Assembly: GCF_030646845.1 (NCBI RefSeq)
Contig: NZ_JAUSLE010000026.1
Location: forward strand, 1-64,000
DNA length: 64,000 bases
Direction of reading: 5' to 3'
From: Rhodoferax sp.
GTDB taxonomy: Bacteria; Pseudomonadota; Gammaproteobacteria; Burkholderiales; Burkholderiaceae_C
The first letter of the stretch is position 1. Every line of letters begins with the position of its first letter. The translations under genes were made by a program, and so were the position numbers. Positions 8,105 through 16,158 of this stretch are shown piece by piece. The notes below the pieces were generated by a model that was given only the letters and a program-made list of their open reading frames with translations, did no database searches and had not been told where the DNA came from.

Positions 8105-9445
8105 ATGAATACACCGAACACTTCCACGCCGCCAGCCACCGCCACCAGCCCTTCTGGCACTGACGTCCAGACCCTGCTGGGTGATGAGCAGCCGCGCGCG
8201 CTGTGGTGGCAGCGTCCTGCCATGTGGCTTGCCGTCGCCGCCGTCATCGCTCTGGCCGTCGGCCTGTACGTCTGGCAAGCCCGCAAAAACACCAGCGCCA
8301 CCCCCACCTATGTGACCGAAGCGGTCAGCCGCGGCAACCTCACGCTCAACGTCCTGGCCAACGGCACTTTGCAGCCCACGCGCGCAGTGAACATCGGCAG
8401 CGAACTGTCGGGCACGGTCAAGCAGGTTTTGGTGGACGTGAACGACCGCGTGAAAAAAGGCCAGGTGCTGGTCGAGCTGGACACCGCCAAACTGTCCGAC
8501 CAAGTGCTGCGTTCGCGCGCCTCACTGGCGGCCGTGCAGGCCCAGCTGGCGCAGGGCACGGCCACGCTGAAGGAAGCCCAGGCGACGCTCGCCCGCTATG
8601 AAGAAGTGGCGCGCCTGTCAGGCGGCAAAGTCCCCTCGGCCGCCGAGCTCGACAGTGCGCGCGCCACGCTGGCCCGCGCCGTGGCCAGCGAGGACAGTGC
8701 ACGCGCCAATGTGGCCGAGGCCCGGGCTGCCCTGTCCACCGACGAGACCAACCTGTCCAAGGCCTCGATCCGCTCCTCCATCGACGGCGTGGTGTTGACG
8801 CGCTCCGTCGACCCCGGCAACGCAGTGGCCGCCTCGCTGCAAGCGGTAACGCTGTTTTCCATCGCCGAGGACCTGAAGCAGCTGCGGCTGGAAGTGAGCG
8901 TGGACGAGGCCGATGTCGGCACCGTGCAGGTCGGCCAGAAGGCCAGCTTCACCGTCAGCGCCTACCCGGCACGCCGCTACCCGGCCAAGATCACACGCGT
9001 CGCCTACGGCTCCACCAAGACCGACAACGTGATCACCTACACCACCAATCTCGATGTGGACAACTCCGACCTGAGCCTGCGCCCCGGCATGACGGCAGCG
9101 GCCACCATCACCTCGACCGAGCGTACCGGCGTGCTGCTGGTGCCCAACACCGCCCTGCGCTTCTCGCCCACGCAGGCCGCCGGCAGCACCGCGGCTGCGG
9201 AATCCAGCGGCAGCCTGGTGTCCAAGCTCATGCCGCGCATGCCGCGCTCCGGCGCGCGCAAAGCCGGCACCGACGGTGCCACCGCTGCGGCCCGGCAGGT
9301 CTGGGTGCTGAAGGAGGGCCAGGCGGTGGCCGTCACGGTCACGACCGGCATCAGCGACGGCCGCATGACCGAAGTCAGCAGTCCCGACCTGAAGGAAGGC
9401 ATGGCCGTCATCACCGACCAGCGCGCCGCCGGAGCGGCGCCATGA
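8105..9445 (+). CDS. Periplasmic adaptor (membrane fusion protein, MacA-like)
   Basis: A 446-residue HlyD/MacA-family adaptor linking inner-membrane permease and outer-membrane duct. One N-terminal membrane anchor (~residues 38-57) is followed by a lipoyl half-motif (VDVNDRVKKGQVLVELDTAKL), a long helical hairpin, the second half-motif (IRSSIDGVVLTRSVDPGNAV) and beta-barrel domains. The C-terminal part holds a low-complexity insert rich in Ala, Ser and Arg. The stop overlaps the start of the ATPase gene by 4 bp (ATGA), indicating translational coupling. Confidence 0.93.
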   Translation: MNTPNTSTPPATATSPSGTDVQTLLGDEQPRALWWQRPAMWLAVAAVIALAVGLYVWQARKNTSATPTYVTEAVSRGNLTLNVLANGTLQPTRAVNIGSELSGTVKQVLVDVNDRVKKGQVLVELDTAKLSDQVLRSRASLAAVQAQLAQGTATLKEAQATLARYEEVARLSGGKVPSAAELDSARATLARAVASEDSARANVAEARAALSTDETNLSKASIRSSIDGVVLTRSVDPGNAVAASLQAVTLFSIAEDLKQLRLEVSVDEADVGTVQVGQKASFTVSAYPARRYPAKITRVAYGSTKTDNVITYTTNLDVDNSDLSLRPGMTAAATITSTERTGVLLVPNTALRFSPTQAAGSTAAAESSGSLVSKLMPRMPRSGARKAGTDGATAAARQVWVLKEGQAVAVTVTTGISDGRMTEVSSPDLKEGMAVITDQRAAGAAP

Positions 9446-10203
9446 GCGAGCCCCTGATCCGCCTGCGCGGCGTCACCAAGGTCTATGGCGAGGGGGCCAC
9501 AGCCCTGCAGGCACTCAAAGGCGTCGATCTGGACGTCCAGGCTGGCGACTTCGTGGCCATCATGGGCCCGAGCGGCTCGGGCAAATCCACCGCCATGAAC
9601 GTATTGGGATGTCTGGACACCCCGACCGCCGGTGGCTACATGTTCCAGGGTGTGCATGTAGAGTCCCTCACGCGCGACCAGCGCGCACGCCTGCGCCGGC
9701 GCTATTTCGGCTTTGTGTTCCAGGGTTTCAACCTGCTGGCGCGCACCTCGGCCCAGGAAAACGTGGAGTTGCCCCTGCTGTACCGCGGCGAACCGACGGC
9801 GGCACGCCATGCGGCGGCGGCCAGGGCGCTGGCCTCCGTGGGGTTGACCGGCTGGGAACACCACACGCCGGCCGAGCTCTCGGGCGGGCAGCAGCAGCGC
9901 GTGGCAATTGCCCGCGCCATCGTCACTGAGCCGGCCGTGCTGCTGGCCGACGAGCCCACCGGCAACCTGGACACCCAGCGCAGCCGCGAGATCATGGAGC
10001 TGTTGTGGGGCCTGAACGTGGACCATGGCATCACCGTGCTGATGGTCACCCATGAAGCCGACATGGCTGCCTACGCCCGGCGCATCGTGCGCTTTGTCGA
10101 TGGCGTGGTCGCCAATGACACGCTCAATCCGCACCCGGCCGGTCTGCACGAAGCGCCAGCGCTTGCCCCGTCCATGACCCCGCCAGCCACCGAGGTCCAC
10201 TGA
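9442..10203 (+). CDS. ABC transporter ATP-binding protein (MacB/LolD type)
   Basis: A 253-residue nucleotide-binding subunit. Walker A GPSGSGKST (~36-44), signature [14 protein letters not shown], Walker [13 protein letters not shown] and the switch His in MVTHEADM are intact. The family energises MacAB-type export of macrolides, peptides or siderophores. The start overlaps the adaptor stop and its own TGA overlaps the permease ATG (TGATG), so the three are translated together. The substrate is not evident. Confidence 0.95.
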   Translation: MSEPLIRLRGVTKVYGEGATALQALKGVDLDVQAGDFVAIMGPSGSGKSTAMNVLGCLDTPTAGGYMFQGVHVESLTRDQRARLRRRYFGFVFQGFNLLARTSAQENVELPLLYRGEPTAARHAAAARALASVGLTGWEHHTPAELSGGQQQRVAIARAIVTEPAVLLADEPTGNLDTQRSREIMELLWGLNVDHGITVLMVTHEADMAAYARRIVRFVDGVVANDTLNPHPAGLHEAPALAPSMTPPATEVH

Positions 10204-11411
10204 TGCTGTTCAACACCCTGCTGCTCGCGCTGCGCTCGATCCGGCGCAACCTGCTGCGCTCCTTTCTGACGATTCTGGGCATCGTGATTGGCGTGAGCGC
10301 CGTCATCACCATGGTCACCCTGGGCAACGGCGCCACCATGGCCGTGCAGAACCAGATTTCCGGCCTGGGCACCAACCTGCTGCAGGTGCGTCCCGGCCAG
10401 CGCATGGGTCCGGGCACCGGTGGCGCCAGCGCGCCGGCCTTCAAGGAGCTGGACGCCGAGGCCATCGCCACCCAGATTGGCGGCATCGCCGCCGTGGCGC
10501 CCGAGGCGCGCACCGGCAGCACCGTGGTGGCCAACGGCCGCAACTGGACCAGCAGCATCATCGGCAGCACCAACGCCTGGCTGGTCACCGGCAACTGGAA
10601 GCTGGGGCACGGCCGCGAGTTCTCCGACGATGAACTGCGCGCCGGCGCGGCCGTGTGCCTGATTGGCGAAACGGTGCGGCGTGAACTCTTCGGCGCGCGT
10701 GATGCGGTGGGCGGGCAGCTGCGCGTCAAGCAAATCTCCTGCGAGGTGGTGGGCGTGCTGGCCTCCAAGGGTCAGGGCGCCTTCGGCAACGACCAGGACG
10801 ACGTGGTGCTGGTGCCCATCAAGACACTGCAGCGCCGTATCACGGGCAATACCCGCGTCAACACCCTGCTGGTCTCCATGATGGACGGCAGTGACGCTGA
10901 CCGCGTCAAGGCCAGCCTGACCCAGTTACTGCGCGAGCGCCGCAAGCTGGCCAGCACCGACGAGGACAACTTCAACGTGCTCGACACCAAGCAGCTGGCC
11001 GACACCCTGTCGGGCACGACCAAGGTCATGACCATGCTGCTGGGCGCCGTGGCGGCAGTAAGCCTGCTGGTGGGCGGCATCGGCATCATGAACATCATGC
11101 TGGTGAGCGTGACCGAGCGCACGCGCGAGATCGGGCTGCGGCTGGCGATTGGCGCGCTGGAGCGCGAGGTATTGCTGCAGTTTCTGATTGAGGCCGTGGT
11201 GCTGGCGGCCATGGGCGGCATCATCGGCATTGTGCTGGCCACCGGCGCCTCGGTTCTGCTGGCCCGCCTCATGGACGTGCCGTATCTGTTCAACCCCGGC
11301 GTGAACCTGTTGTCGTTTCTGTTCTCGGCCGGCATCGGCGTGCTGTTTGGCTACTTTCCGGCGCGCCGGGCTGCCCGCATGGACCCGATTGAGGCCCTGC
11401 GCCACGAGTAG
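10203..11411 (+). CDS. ABC transporter permease (MacB FtsX-type)
   Basis: A 402-residue inner-membrane permease with the MacB topology: one N-terminal membrane helix (LLRSFLTILGIVIGVSAVI), a ~220-residue periplasmic MacB_PCD domain, and a C-terminal FtsX domain of three helices (MLLGAVAAVSLLVGGIGIMN, VTERTREIGLRLAIGA, and the last helix before PARRAARMDPIEALRHE). In classical MacB the ATPase is fused to this part; here it is a separate upstream gene. Last gene of the efflux operon; a repeat element follows 14 bp downstream. Confidence 0.95.
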   Translation: MLFNTLLLALRSIRRNLLRSFLTILGIVIGVSAVITMVTLGNGATMAVQNQISGLGTNLLQVRPGQRMGPGTGGASAPAFKELDAEAIATQIGGIAAVAPEARTGSTVVANGRNWTSSIIGSTNAWLVTGNWKLGHGREFSDDELRAGAAVCLIGETVRRELFGARDAVGGQLRVKQISCEVVGVLASKGQGAFGNDQDDVVLVPIKTLQRRITGNTRVNTLLVSMMDGSDADRVKASLTQLLRERRKLASTDEDNFNVLDTKQLADTLSGTTKVMTMLLGAVAAVSLLVGGIGIMNIMLVSVTERTREIGLRLAIGALEREVLLQFLIEAVVLAAMGGIIGIVLATGASVLLARLMDVPYLFNPGVNLLSFLFSAGIGVLFGYFPARRAARMDPIEALRHE

Positions 11412-11425
11412 ATTTATAAGAAATC

Positions 11426-11475
11426 GGGCTCTATCCCTCGCAGAATAAGCGCATGTAGCTATTGTTTTTGTAGCA
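11426..11475 (+). repeat. Dispersed ~48-bp repeat element; carries the purN stop
   Basis: The left part GGGCTCTATCCCTCG and AATAAGCGC are followed by the 17-bp imperfect palindrome 11458-11474 (GCTAT...GTAGC). It aligns closely with the copy at 44501-44549. It lies between two convergent genes and encodes the last residues (LLQKQ) and stop of purN on the minus strand. Confidence 0.8.
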
Positions 11476-12052
11476 ACTCCGCAATCACCCGCGGGTAGAT
11501 CAGGTGCTCCTGCGTCAACACCCGCGCCGACAGAACTTCCGCCGTATCACCCGGCAGCACCGGCACCACCGCCTGCGCCAGGATGGGCCCGTGGTCCAGA
11601 TCAGCCGTCACCTGATGCACCGTGGCACCGGCAAACTTGCAGCCGGCATCCAGCGCGCGCTGCTGCGTGTGCAAGCCCGCAAAGGCCGGCAGCAGTGAGG
11701 GATGGATATTGAGCAGCCGGCCCGCGTAACGGCCGACAAAGCCGGGCGTGAGAATGCGCATGAAGCCGGCCAGCACCACCAGCACCGGCTGGCCGGGTTC
11801 GTCGTAGCGGTCAATTTCCTTGGCCAGCGCCTCATCAAACGCCTCACGCGAACCAAAGGCCTTGTGGTCCAGCACCCCGGTCGCAAGGCCTTGTTCCTGG
11901 GCGAACAGCAGCCCCTGGGCCGAGGCCTTGTTGCTGATGACCGCCGCCACGCGTGCCCCAAATTTGTCCTGCCAGCCGTCGCGCCGTGCGGTTTTTACGA
12001 TGGCGGCCATGTTGGAGCCGCCGCCAGAGATCAAAATAACGATGTTTTTCAT
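11459..12052 (-). CDS. purN: Phosphoribosylglycinamide formyltransferase
   Basis: A 197-residue GAR transformylase for step 3 of de novo purine synthesis, using 10-formyl-tetrahydrofolate. The N-terminus [15 protein letters not shown] and the catalytic elements (Asn and His in [12 protein letters not shown], Asp in [10 protein letters not shown]) are intact, and the length is usual for the family. The ATG at 12052 fits homologues exactly; an upstream extension is open but not conserved. The final codons and TAG stop come from a dispersed repeat. Only 13 bp separate its start from that of divergent yceH. Confidence 0.95.
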   Translation of the reverse strand: MKNIVILISGGGSNMAAIVKTARRDGWQDKFGARVAAVISNKASAQGLLFAQEQGLATGVLDHKAFGSREAFDEALAKEIDRYDEPGQPVLVVLAGFMRILTPGFVGRYAGRLLNIHPSLLPAFAGLHTQQRALDAGCKFAGATVHQVTADLDHGPILAQAVVPVLPGDTAEVLSARVLTQEHLIYPRVIAELLQKQ

Positions 12053-12065
12053 ACCTGCCCGAATT

Positions 12066-12776
12066 ATGACCTTGACCACCTCCAGCCAGCCCCTCACACC
12101 CCCCTCTTCACCGATCCTCAGCCCCGTTGAAGCGCGCGTGCTCGGCACCCTGATGGAGAAGGCCCGCACCGTGCCGGACAGCTACCCGCTGACACTCAAC
12201 TCGCTGCTGCTGGGCTGCAATCAGAAGACCAGCCGCGAGCCACTGATGGAACTGGATGAAGCGCAGGTTGCGACCGCACTGGACACGCTCAAAACCGCCA
12301 ACCTGGTACGGGAGAGCAGCGGTGGACGCACGACGCGCTACGAGCACAATTTCCAGCGCGGCATCGGCGTGTTCGAGCAGGCGGCTGTCTTGCTGGGGCT
12401 GTTGATGCTGCGCGGGCCGCAAACCGCGGGCGAGTTGCGGCTGAACGCCGAGCGCTGGTACAAGTTTGCCGACATCTCTTCCGTCGAGGGCTTTCTGGAA
12501 GAGCTGCTGGACCGCGCGCCAGAAAAAGGTGGCACCCTGGTGGTCAAGCTGGCCCGTGCGCCAGGCACCCGCGAGCAACGCTGGGCTCACCTGCTGTGCG
12601 GCCCGGTGTTTGAGTCGCCAACCGGCAGCGACTATTCCTCACGCCCGACTGACGGCTCATTCGGCAGCAACACTGCACAGCGCATTGAACGGCTTGAAAC
12701 CGACGTGGCTCAGCTGCGCGAAACCGTACAAAAATTGTGCCAGGAGCTGGGCGTGTCACCACCTGGACAGACATAA
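12066..12776 (+). CDS. yceH: YceH family protein (DUF480)
   Basis: A 236-residue protein of the DUF480 family, built of two winged-helix-like domains; the conserved block [20 protein letters not shown] is near the N-terminus, followed by [21 protein letters not shown] short coiled-coil ([19 protein letters not shown]) ends it. The function is not established. ATG 12066 is the only ATG before the domain. Its distance from divergent purN (13 bp) leaves no space for a normal leader, so its promoter must lie within purN or the mRNA is nearly leaderless. Confidence 0.87.
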   Translation: MTLTTSSQPLTPPSSPILSPVEARVLGTLMEKARTVPDSYPLTLNSLLLGCNQKTSREPLMELDEAQVATALDTLKTANLVRESSGGRTTRYEHNFQRGIGVFEQAAVLLGLLMLRGPQTAGELRLNAERWYKFADISSVEGFLEELLDRAPEKGGTLVVKLARAPGTREQRWAHLLCGPVFESPTGSDYSSRPTDGSFGSNTAQRIERLETDVAQLRETVQKLCQELGVSPPGQT

Positions 12777-12826
12777 TCGAACGACCGTGCTAAAAATAGC
12801 CCAGTGACTTACTTGGAGACCCTTTT

Positions 12827-14032
12827 ATGGATTTGGCATTTACCCCCGAAGAGCAGAAGTTTCGCGAAGAGATCCGTGCCTGGGTAGGCGAAAACCTGCC
12901 TGCCGACATCTCGAACAAGGTGCACAACGCCTTGCGACTGAGTCGTGACGACATGCAGCGCTGGGCAAAGATTCTGGGCAAGAAGGGCTGGCTTGGCCAT
13001 GGCTGGCCCAAAGAATTCGGCGGACCCGGCTGGAACTCGATCCAGAAGCATCTGTTTGAGGAAGAATGCGCGCTGGCCGGCGCTCCACGTGTGGTGCCCT
13101 TCGGCCCGGTGATGGTGGCGCCTGTGATCATGGCGTTTGGCAACGCCGAGCAGCAAAAGCGTTTCCTGCCCGGCATCGCCAGCGGCGAAGTGTGGTGGAG
13201 CCAGGGCTATAGCGAGCCGGGCTCCGGCTCTGATCTGGCTTCGGTCAAGACCCGGGCCGAGCGTCAGGGCAACAAATACATCGTGAACGGCCAGAAAACC
13301 TGGACCACCCTGGGCCAGTACGGCGAATGGATTTTCTGCCTGGTGCGCACCAGCACCGAGGGCAAGCCGCAGACCGGCATCAGCTTCCTGCTAATCGACA
13401 TGAAGTCGCCCGGCGTGACCGTGCGTCCGATCGTGCTGCTGGACGGCGAGCCGGAAGTCAACGAAGTCTTTTTTGACAACGTCGAGGTTCCCGTCGAGAA
13501 CCTGATTGGCGAAGAAAACAAGGGCTGGACCTATGCCAAGCACCTGTTGAGCCACGAGCGCACCAACATTGCCGATGTGAACCGCGCCAAACGCGAGCTG
13601 GAGCGCCTCAAGCGCATTGCCAGGGCCGAAGGCGTTTACGAGGATGTTCGTTTCCGCGACGAGATCGCCAAGCTGGAAGTGGACGTGGTGGCACTGGAAA
13701 TGATGGTGCTGCGCGTGCTGGCCGCTGAAAAATCGGGCAAGCAGTCACTGGATGTGGCGGGCCTGCTCAAGATTCGCGGCAGCGAAATCCAGCAGCGCTA
13801 CACCGAACTGATGATGCTGGCGGCCGGCCCTTACGCCCTGCCGCTCATCCACGAGGCCATGGAGGCCGGCTGGCAGGGCGACCAAGCTGGTGCCGGGCTG
13901 CAAGCCTTCCCGGGTGGCGCGGTCTACTGCGCACCGCTGGCATCCACCTACTTCAACATGCGCAAGACCACGATCTACGGTGGCAGCAATGAAGTGCAAC
14001 GCAATATCGTTTCCCAAGTCGTATTAGGCTAA
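12827..14032 (+). CDS. Acyl-CoA dehydrogenase (PimC-like large subunit)
   Basis: A 401-residue FAD-dependent acyl-CoA dehydrogenase introducing the alpha-beta double bond in a CoA thioester. The FAD/substrate region YSEPGSGSDLASVKTRAERQ (~127-146), the beta domain INGQKTWTT-like segment and the C-terminal YGGSNEVQRNIVSQ are typical. A Shine-Dalgarno TTGGAGA precedes the ATG. It is followed 13 bp later by a second dehydrogenase gene; such pairs are annotated in Burkholderiales as pimeloyl-CoA dehydrogenase large and small subunits. The exact substrate here is not shown. Confidence 0.9.
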   Translation: MDLAFTPEEQKFREEIRAWVGENLPADISNKVHNALRLSRDDMQRWAKILGKKGWLGHGWPKEFGGPGWNSIQKHLFEEECALAGAPRVVPFGPVMVAPVIMAFGNAEQQKRFLPGIASGEVWWSQGYSEPGSGSDLASVKTRAERQGNKYIVNGQKTWTTLGQYGEWIFCLVRTSTEGKPQTGISFLLIDMKSPGVTVRPIVLLDGEPEVNEVFFDNVEVPVENLIGEENKGWTYAKHLLSHERTNIADVNRAKRELERLKRIARAEGVYEDVRFRDEIAKLEVDVVALEMMVLRVLAAEKSGKQSLDVAGLLKIRGSEIQQRYTELMMLAAGPYALPLIHEAMEAGWQGDQAGAGLQAFPGGAVYCAPLASTYFNMRKTTIYGGSNEVQRNIVSQVVLG

Positions 14033-14045
14033 AAGGACAAACATC

Positions 14046-15161
14046 ATGGATTTTGATTTTTCTGACGATCAGGAACAACTGCGCGACGCCGTTCGCAAAT
14101 GGGTCGACAAGGGTTACAGCTTCGAGCGCCGTAGCGCCACGGTGAAAGCCGGCGGGTTTTCCCGCGACGCCTTTGGCGAAATTGCCGAACTGGGCCTGTG
14201 CGGTCTGTACATTCCAGAAGCCCATGACGGCATGGGCATGGGCCCGGTCGAGGGCATGGTGGTGATGGAGGAACTGGGACGCGGCATGGTGCTGGAGCCT
14301 CTTAATCAGAGCCTGATCGCAGGTGCTGTGCTGGCGGGCTATGCCCCTGACGCCGTCAAATCGGCCTGGCTACCGAAAGTGGCCAGCGGCGAAGCACTGG
14401 TGGTGCTGGCTTACCAGGAGCGCGCCGCCCGCTACCGGCTCGATGTTTGTGAAGCAAAAGCGACTCCAGCCCCCACTGGATATGCCTTGACAGCTACAAA
14501 AAGCATAGTACCAACCGGTGATGTGGCCGATGCATTCATGGTCCCCGCCACGCTCAATGGCAAACTGGCCCTGTTCTTGGTCGAACGTGCGGCCGCCGGC
14601 GTCACCACCCGCGGCTATGGCACCCAGGATGGCAGCCGGGCGGCGGAACTCACGCTGGACAATGCGCCCGCCAGCCTGATCACGCTGGACGGCCTGACCG
14701 CCCTGGAGCATGCGGTGGACATCGGCATTGCCGCCACCTGCGCGGAAGCCGTGGGCGTGATGGACAAGACCATGGCCATCACCGCCGAATACCTAAACAC
14801 CCGCAAACAGTTTGGCGTGGTGATCAGCAGCTTCCAGGCGTTGCGCCACCGCGCTGCCGACATGAAAATGCAGCTGGAACTGGCCCGCTCCATGAGCTAT
14901 TACGCGTCGCTCAAGCTGAATGCGCCGGCGCCTGAACGTCGTGCGGCCATGGCCCGCGCCAAATACCAGCTGGGCAACTCCATGCGCTTTGTGGGGCAAC
15001 AGGCAGTGCAGCTGCACGGCGGCATCGGGGTGACTGACGAGTACATCGTGAGCCATTACTTCAAGAAGCTGACCCAGATGGAAATGACCTTTGGCGACAC
15101 GCTGCACCACCTGGGTGAAGTATCGAGCCGGATGCAGGACACCGCAGGCGTTTTTGCCTGA
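14046..15161 (+). CDS. Acyl-CoA dehydrogenase (PimD-like small subunit)
   Basis: A 371-residue second dehydrogenase subunit. Acyl-CoA dehydrogenase features are the N-terminal helical domain, ITAEYLNTRKQFGVVISSFQ and the C-terminal QAVQLHGGIGVTDEY. It is probably a partner of the preceding 401-residue subunit, with which it is cotranscribed after 13 bp. Between the alpha and beta domains (~residues 140-158) the peptide ATPAPTGYALTATKSIVP is encoded by an in-frame copy of the dispersed repeat; codon usage there is AT-richer than the rest of the gene. Confidence 0.9.
   Translation: MDFDFSDDQEQLRDAVRKWVDKGYSFERRSATVKAGGFSRDAFGEIAELGLCGLYIPEAHDGMGMGPVEGMVVMEELGRGMVLEPLNQSLIAGAVLAGYAPDAVKSAWLPKVASGEALVVLAYQERAARYRLDVCEAKATPAPTGYALTATKSIVPTGDVADAFMVPATLNGKLALFLVERAAAGVTTRGYGTQDGSRAAELTLDNAPASLITLDGLTALEHAVDIGIAATCAEAVGVMDKTMAITAEYLNTRKQFGVVISSFQALRHRAADMKMQLELARSMSYYASLKLNAPAPERRAAMARAKYQLGNSMRFVGQQAVQLHGGIGVTDEYIVSHYFKKLTQMEMTFGDTLHHLGEVSSRMQDTAGVFA
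14464..14510 (+). repeat. Dispersed repeat element inside an acyl-CoA dehydrogenase gene
   Basis: The left half CTCCAGCCCCC and ATATGCC and the 17-bp core 14493-14509 (GCTAC...ATAGT) match the family. It is in frame with the host gene and keeps it open. Confidence 0.7.
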
Positions 15162-15194
15162 GGGCCAGTTGCCCGTCTGCGCCCTCTTCTGCCC

Positions 15195-16094
15195 TTACTC
15201 GGGCTGGCGCACCCGCAGAAAACTCGCAAAGCGCGGCAGCCCTGCTGGCGTGCGTTCGCGGTAACGGTAAGTGACCACTGCCCCCAGCGCGGGCGGTGAC
15301 TCGCGCTGCGCATCGGTAAAACCCGTGCCGAGCGCGAATCGCTGACCGCCTGGCATTTCCAGCAACAACGCGCCCATGCGTCCGGTGTGACGGCCCTTGC
15401 CGGGCAGGTGAGCCAGAACCCGGGCCTCTTCATCCGGCAGCGGCTTGAGCTTGCGCAGGTTGTCGCTGCGGCCCGCTGACCAGACCGCATCGGCACGGTG
15501 CAGCATCAACCCTTCCCCCCCGGCACTGACGAGCTGGCGCAACTGGCGCTGCAGGGTGGCATGGTCGGCAACCTGGCGCTGCGCCAGCGGCTGCAGCCAG
15601 CGCGGCACGCCCGGCGCAGCCAACAGGCGTGCTGCCTGCTCGGTGCGTTCGGCAAAAGTGCCCGCCGCGCCCGGCAAGTCAAAGATCATGTAGCGCAATT
15701 CCCGCCACTCGGCGTCCACCGCGGTGTGGCGTCGAACGATACCGGAGAGACGGTCAAACTGGCCCCGCCCCAACCACAATTCACCGTCCAGCGGGGTGGC
15801 CGGCAAGCCGGCCTTGAACCAATCGGGGGCCGCAATGATCCGGCCACTGCGAAAGCGCAGCACTTGACCATCCCAATGCGCCCGCACCCCATCGAGCTTT
15901 TCGCTCACAAGAAAATCACGCGGATCAAGACCGGCGTGCCAGTGTTTGGCCAGCATCAGCGCGGGAGGCGACTCTGCCGGGGCCTCAACGGCGACTGTGG
16001 CGACCTCGGCGGCAAGCCCGGGCGACATGAAAAATGCACTGCCCAGAAGCAATGCCAGACAGGCTGCTGCCCGGCTGACTGACCGATGCGCCAT
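15195..16094 (-). CDS. Exported ATP-dependent DNA ligase (LigE-like)
   Basis: A 299-residue minimal ATP-dependent DNA ligase. A signal peptide (~1-29, ending GLAAE) precedes the adenylation domain with nucleotidyl Lys ~66 in SEKLDGVRAHW, then DGELWLG, EGLMLHRAD and LRKLKPLPDEEARV, and a C-terminal OB fold (ALGAVVTYRYRERTPAGLPRF). Lig E enzymes with signal peptides act in the periplasm and have been linked to DNA uptake or extracellular DNA in proteobacteria; that role here is inference. ATG 16094 is chosen because it starts the signal peptide; the longer upstream frame is not conserved-looking. Confidence 0.88.
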   Translation of the reverse strand: MAHRSVSRAAACLALLLGSAFFMSPGLAAEVATVAVEAPAESPPALMLAKHWHAGLDPRDFLVSEKLDGVRAHWDGQVLRFRSGRIIAAPDWFKAGLPATPLDGELWLGRGQFDRLSGIVRRHTAVDAEWRELRYMIFDLPGAAGTFAERTEQAARLLAAPGVPRWLQPLAQRQVADHATLQRQLRQLVSAGGEGLMLHRADAVWSAGRSDNLRKLKPLPDEEARVLAHLPGKGRHTGRMGALLLEMPGGQRFALGTGFTDAQRESPPALGAVVTYRYRERTPAGLPRFASFLRVRQPE

Positions 16095-16158
16095 GGCGGC
16101 CTCCCTGATGTTGAACTGGAGAATGGGGAAGAAAGGCTGATTGAGCGTCACACCGGAT

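Noticed and set aside
12788..12799. GCTAAAAATAGC palindrome before the acyl-CoA dehydrogenase gene
   Set aside because: Looks like the end of the dispersed repeat but is only 12 bp, lacks the 17-bp spacing and has no left half.
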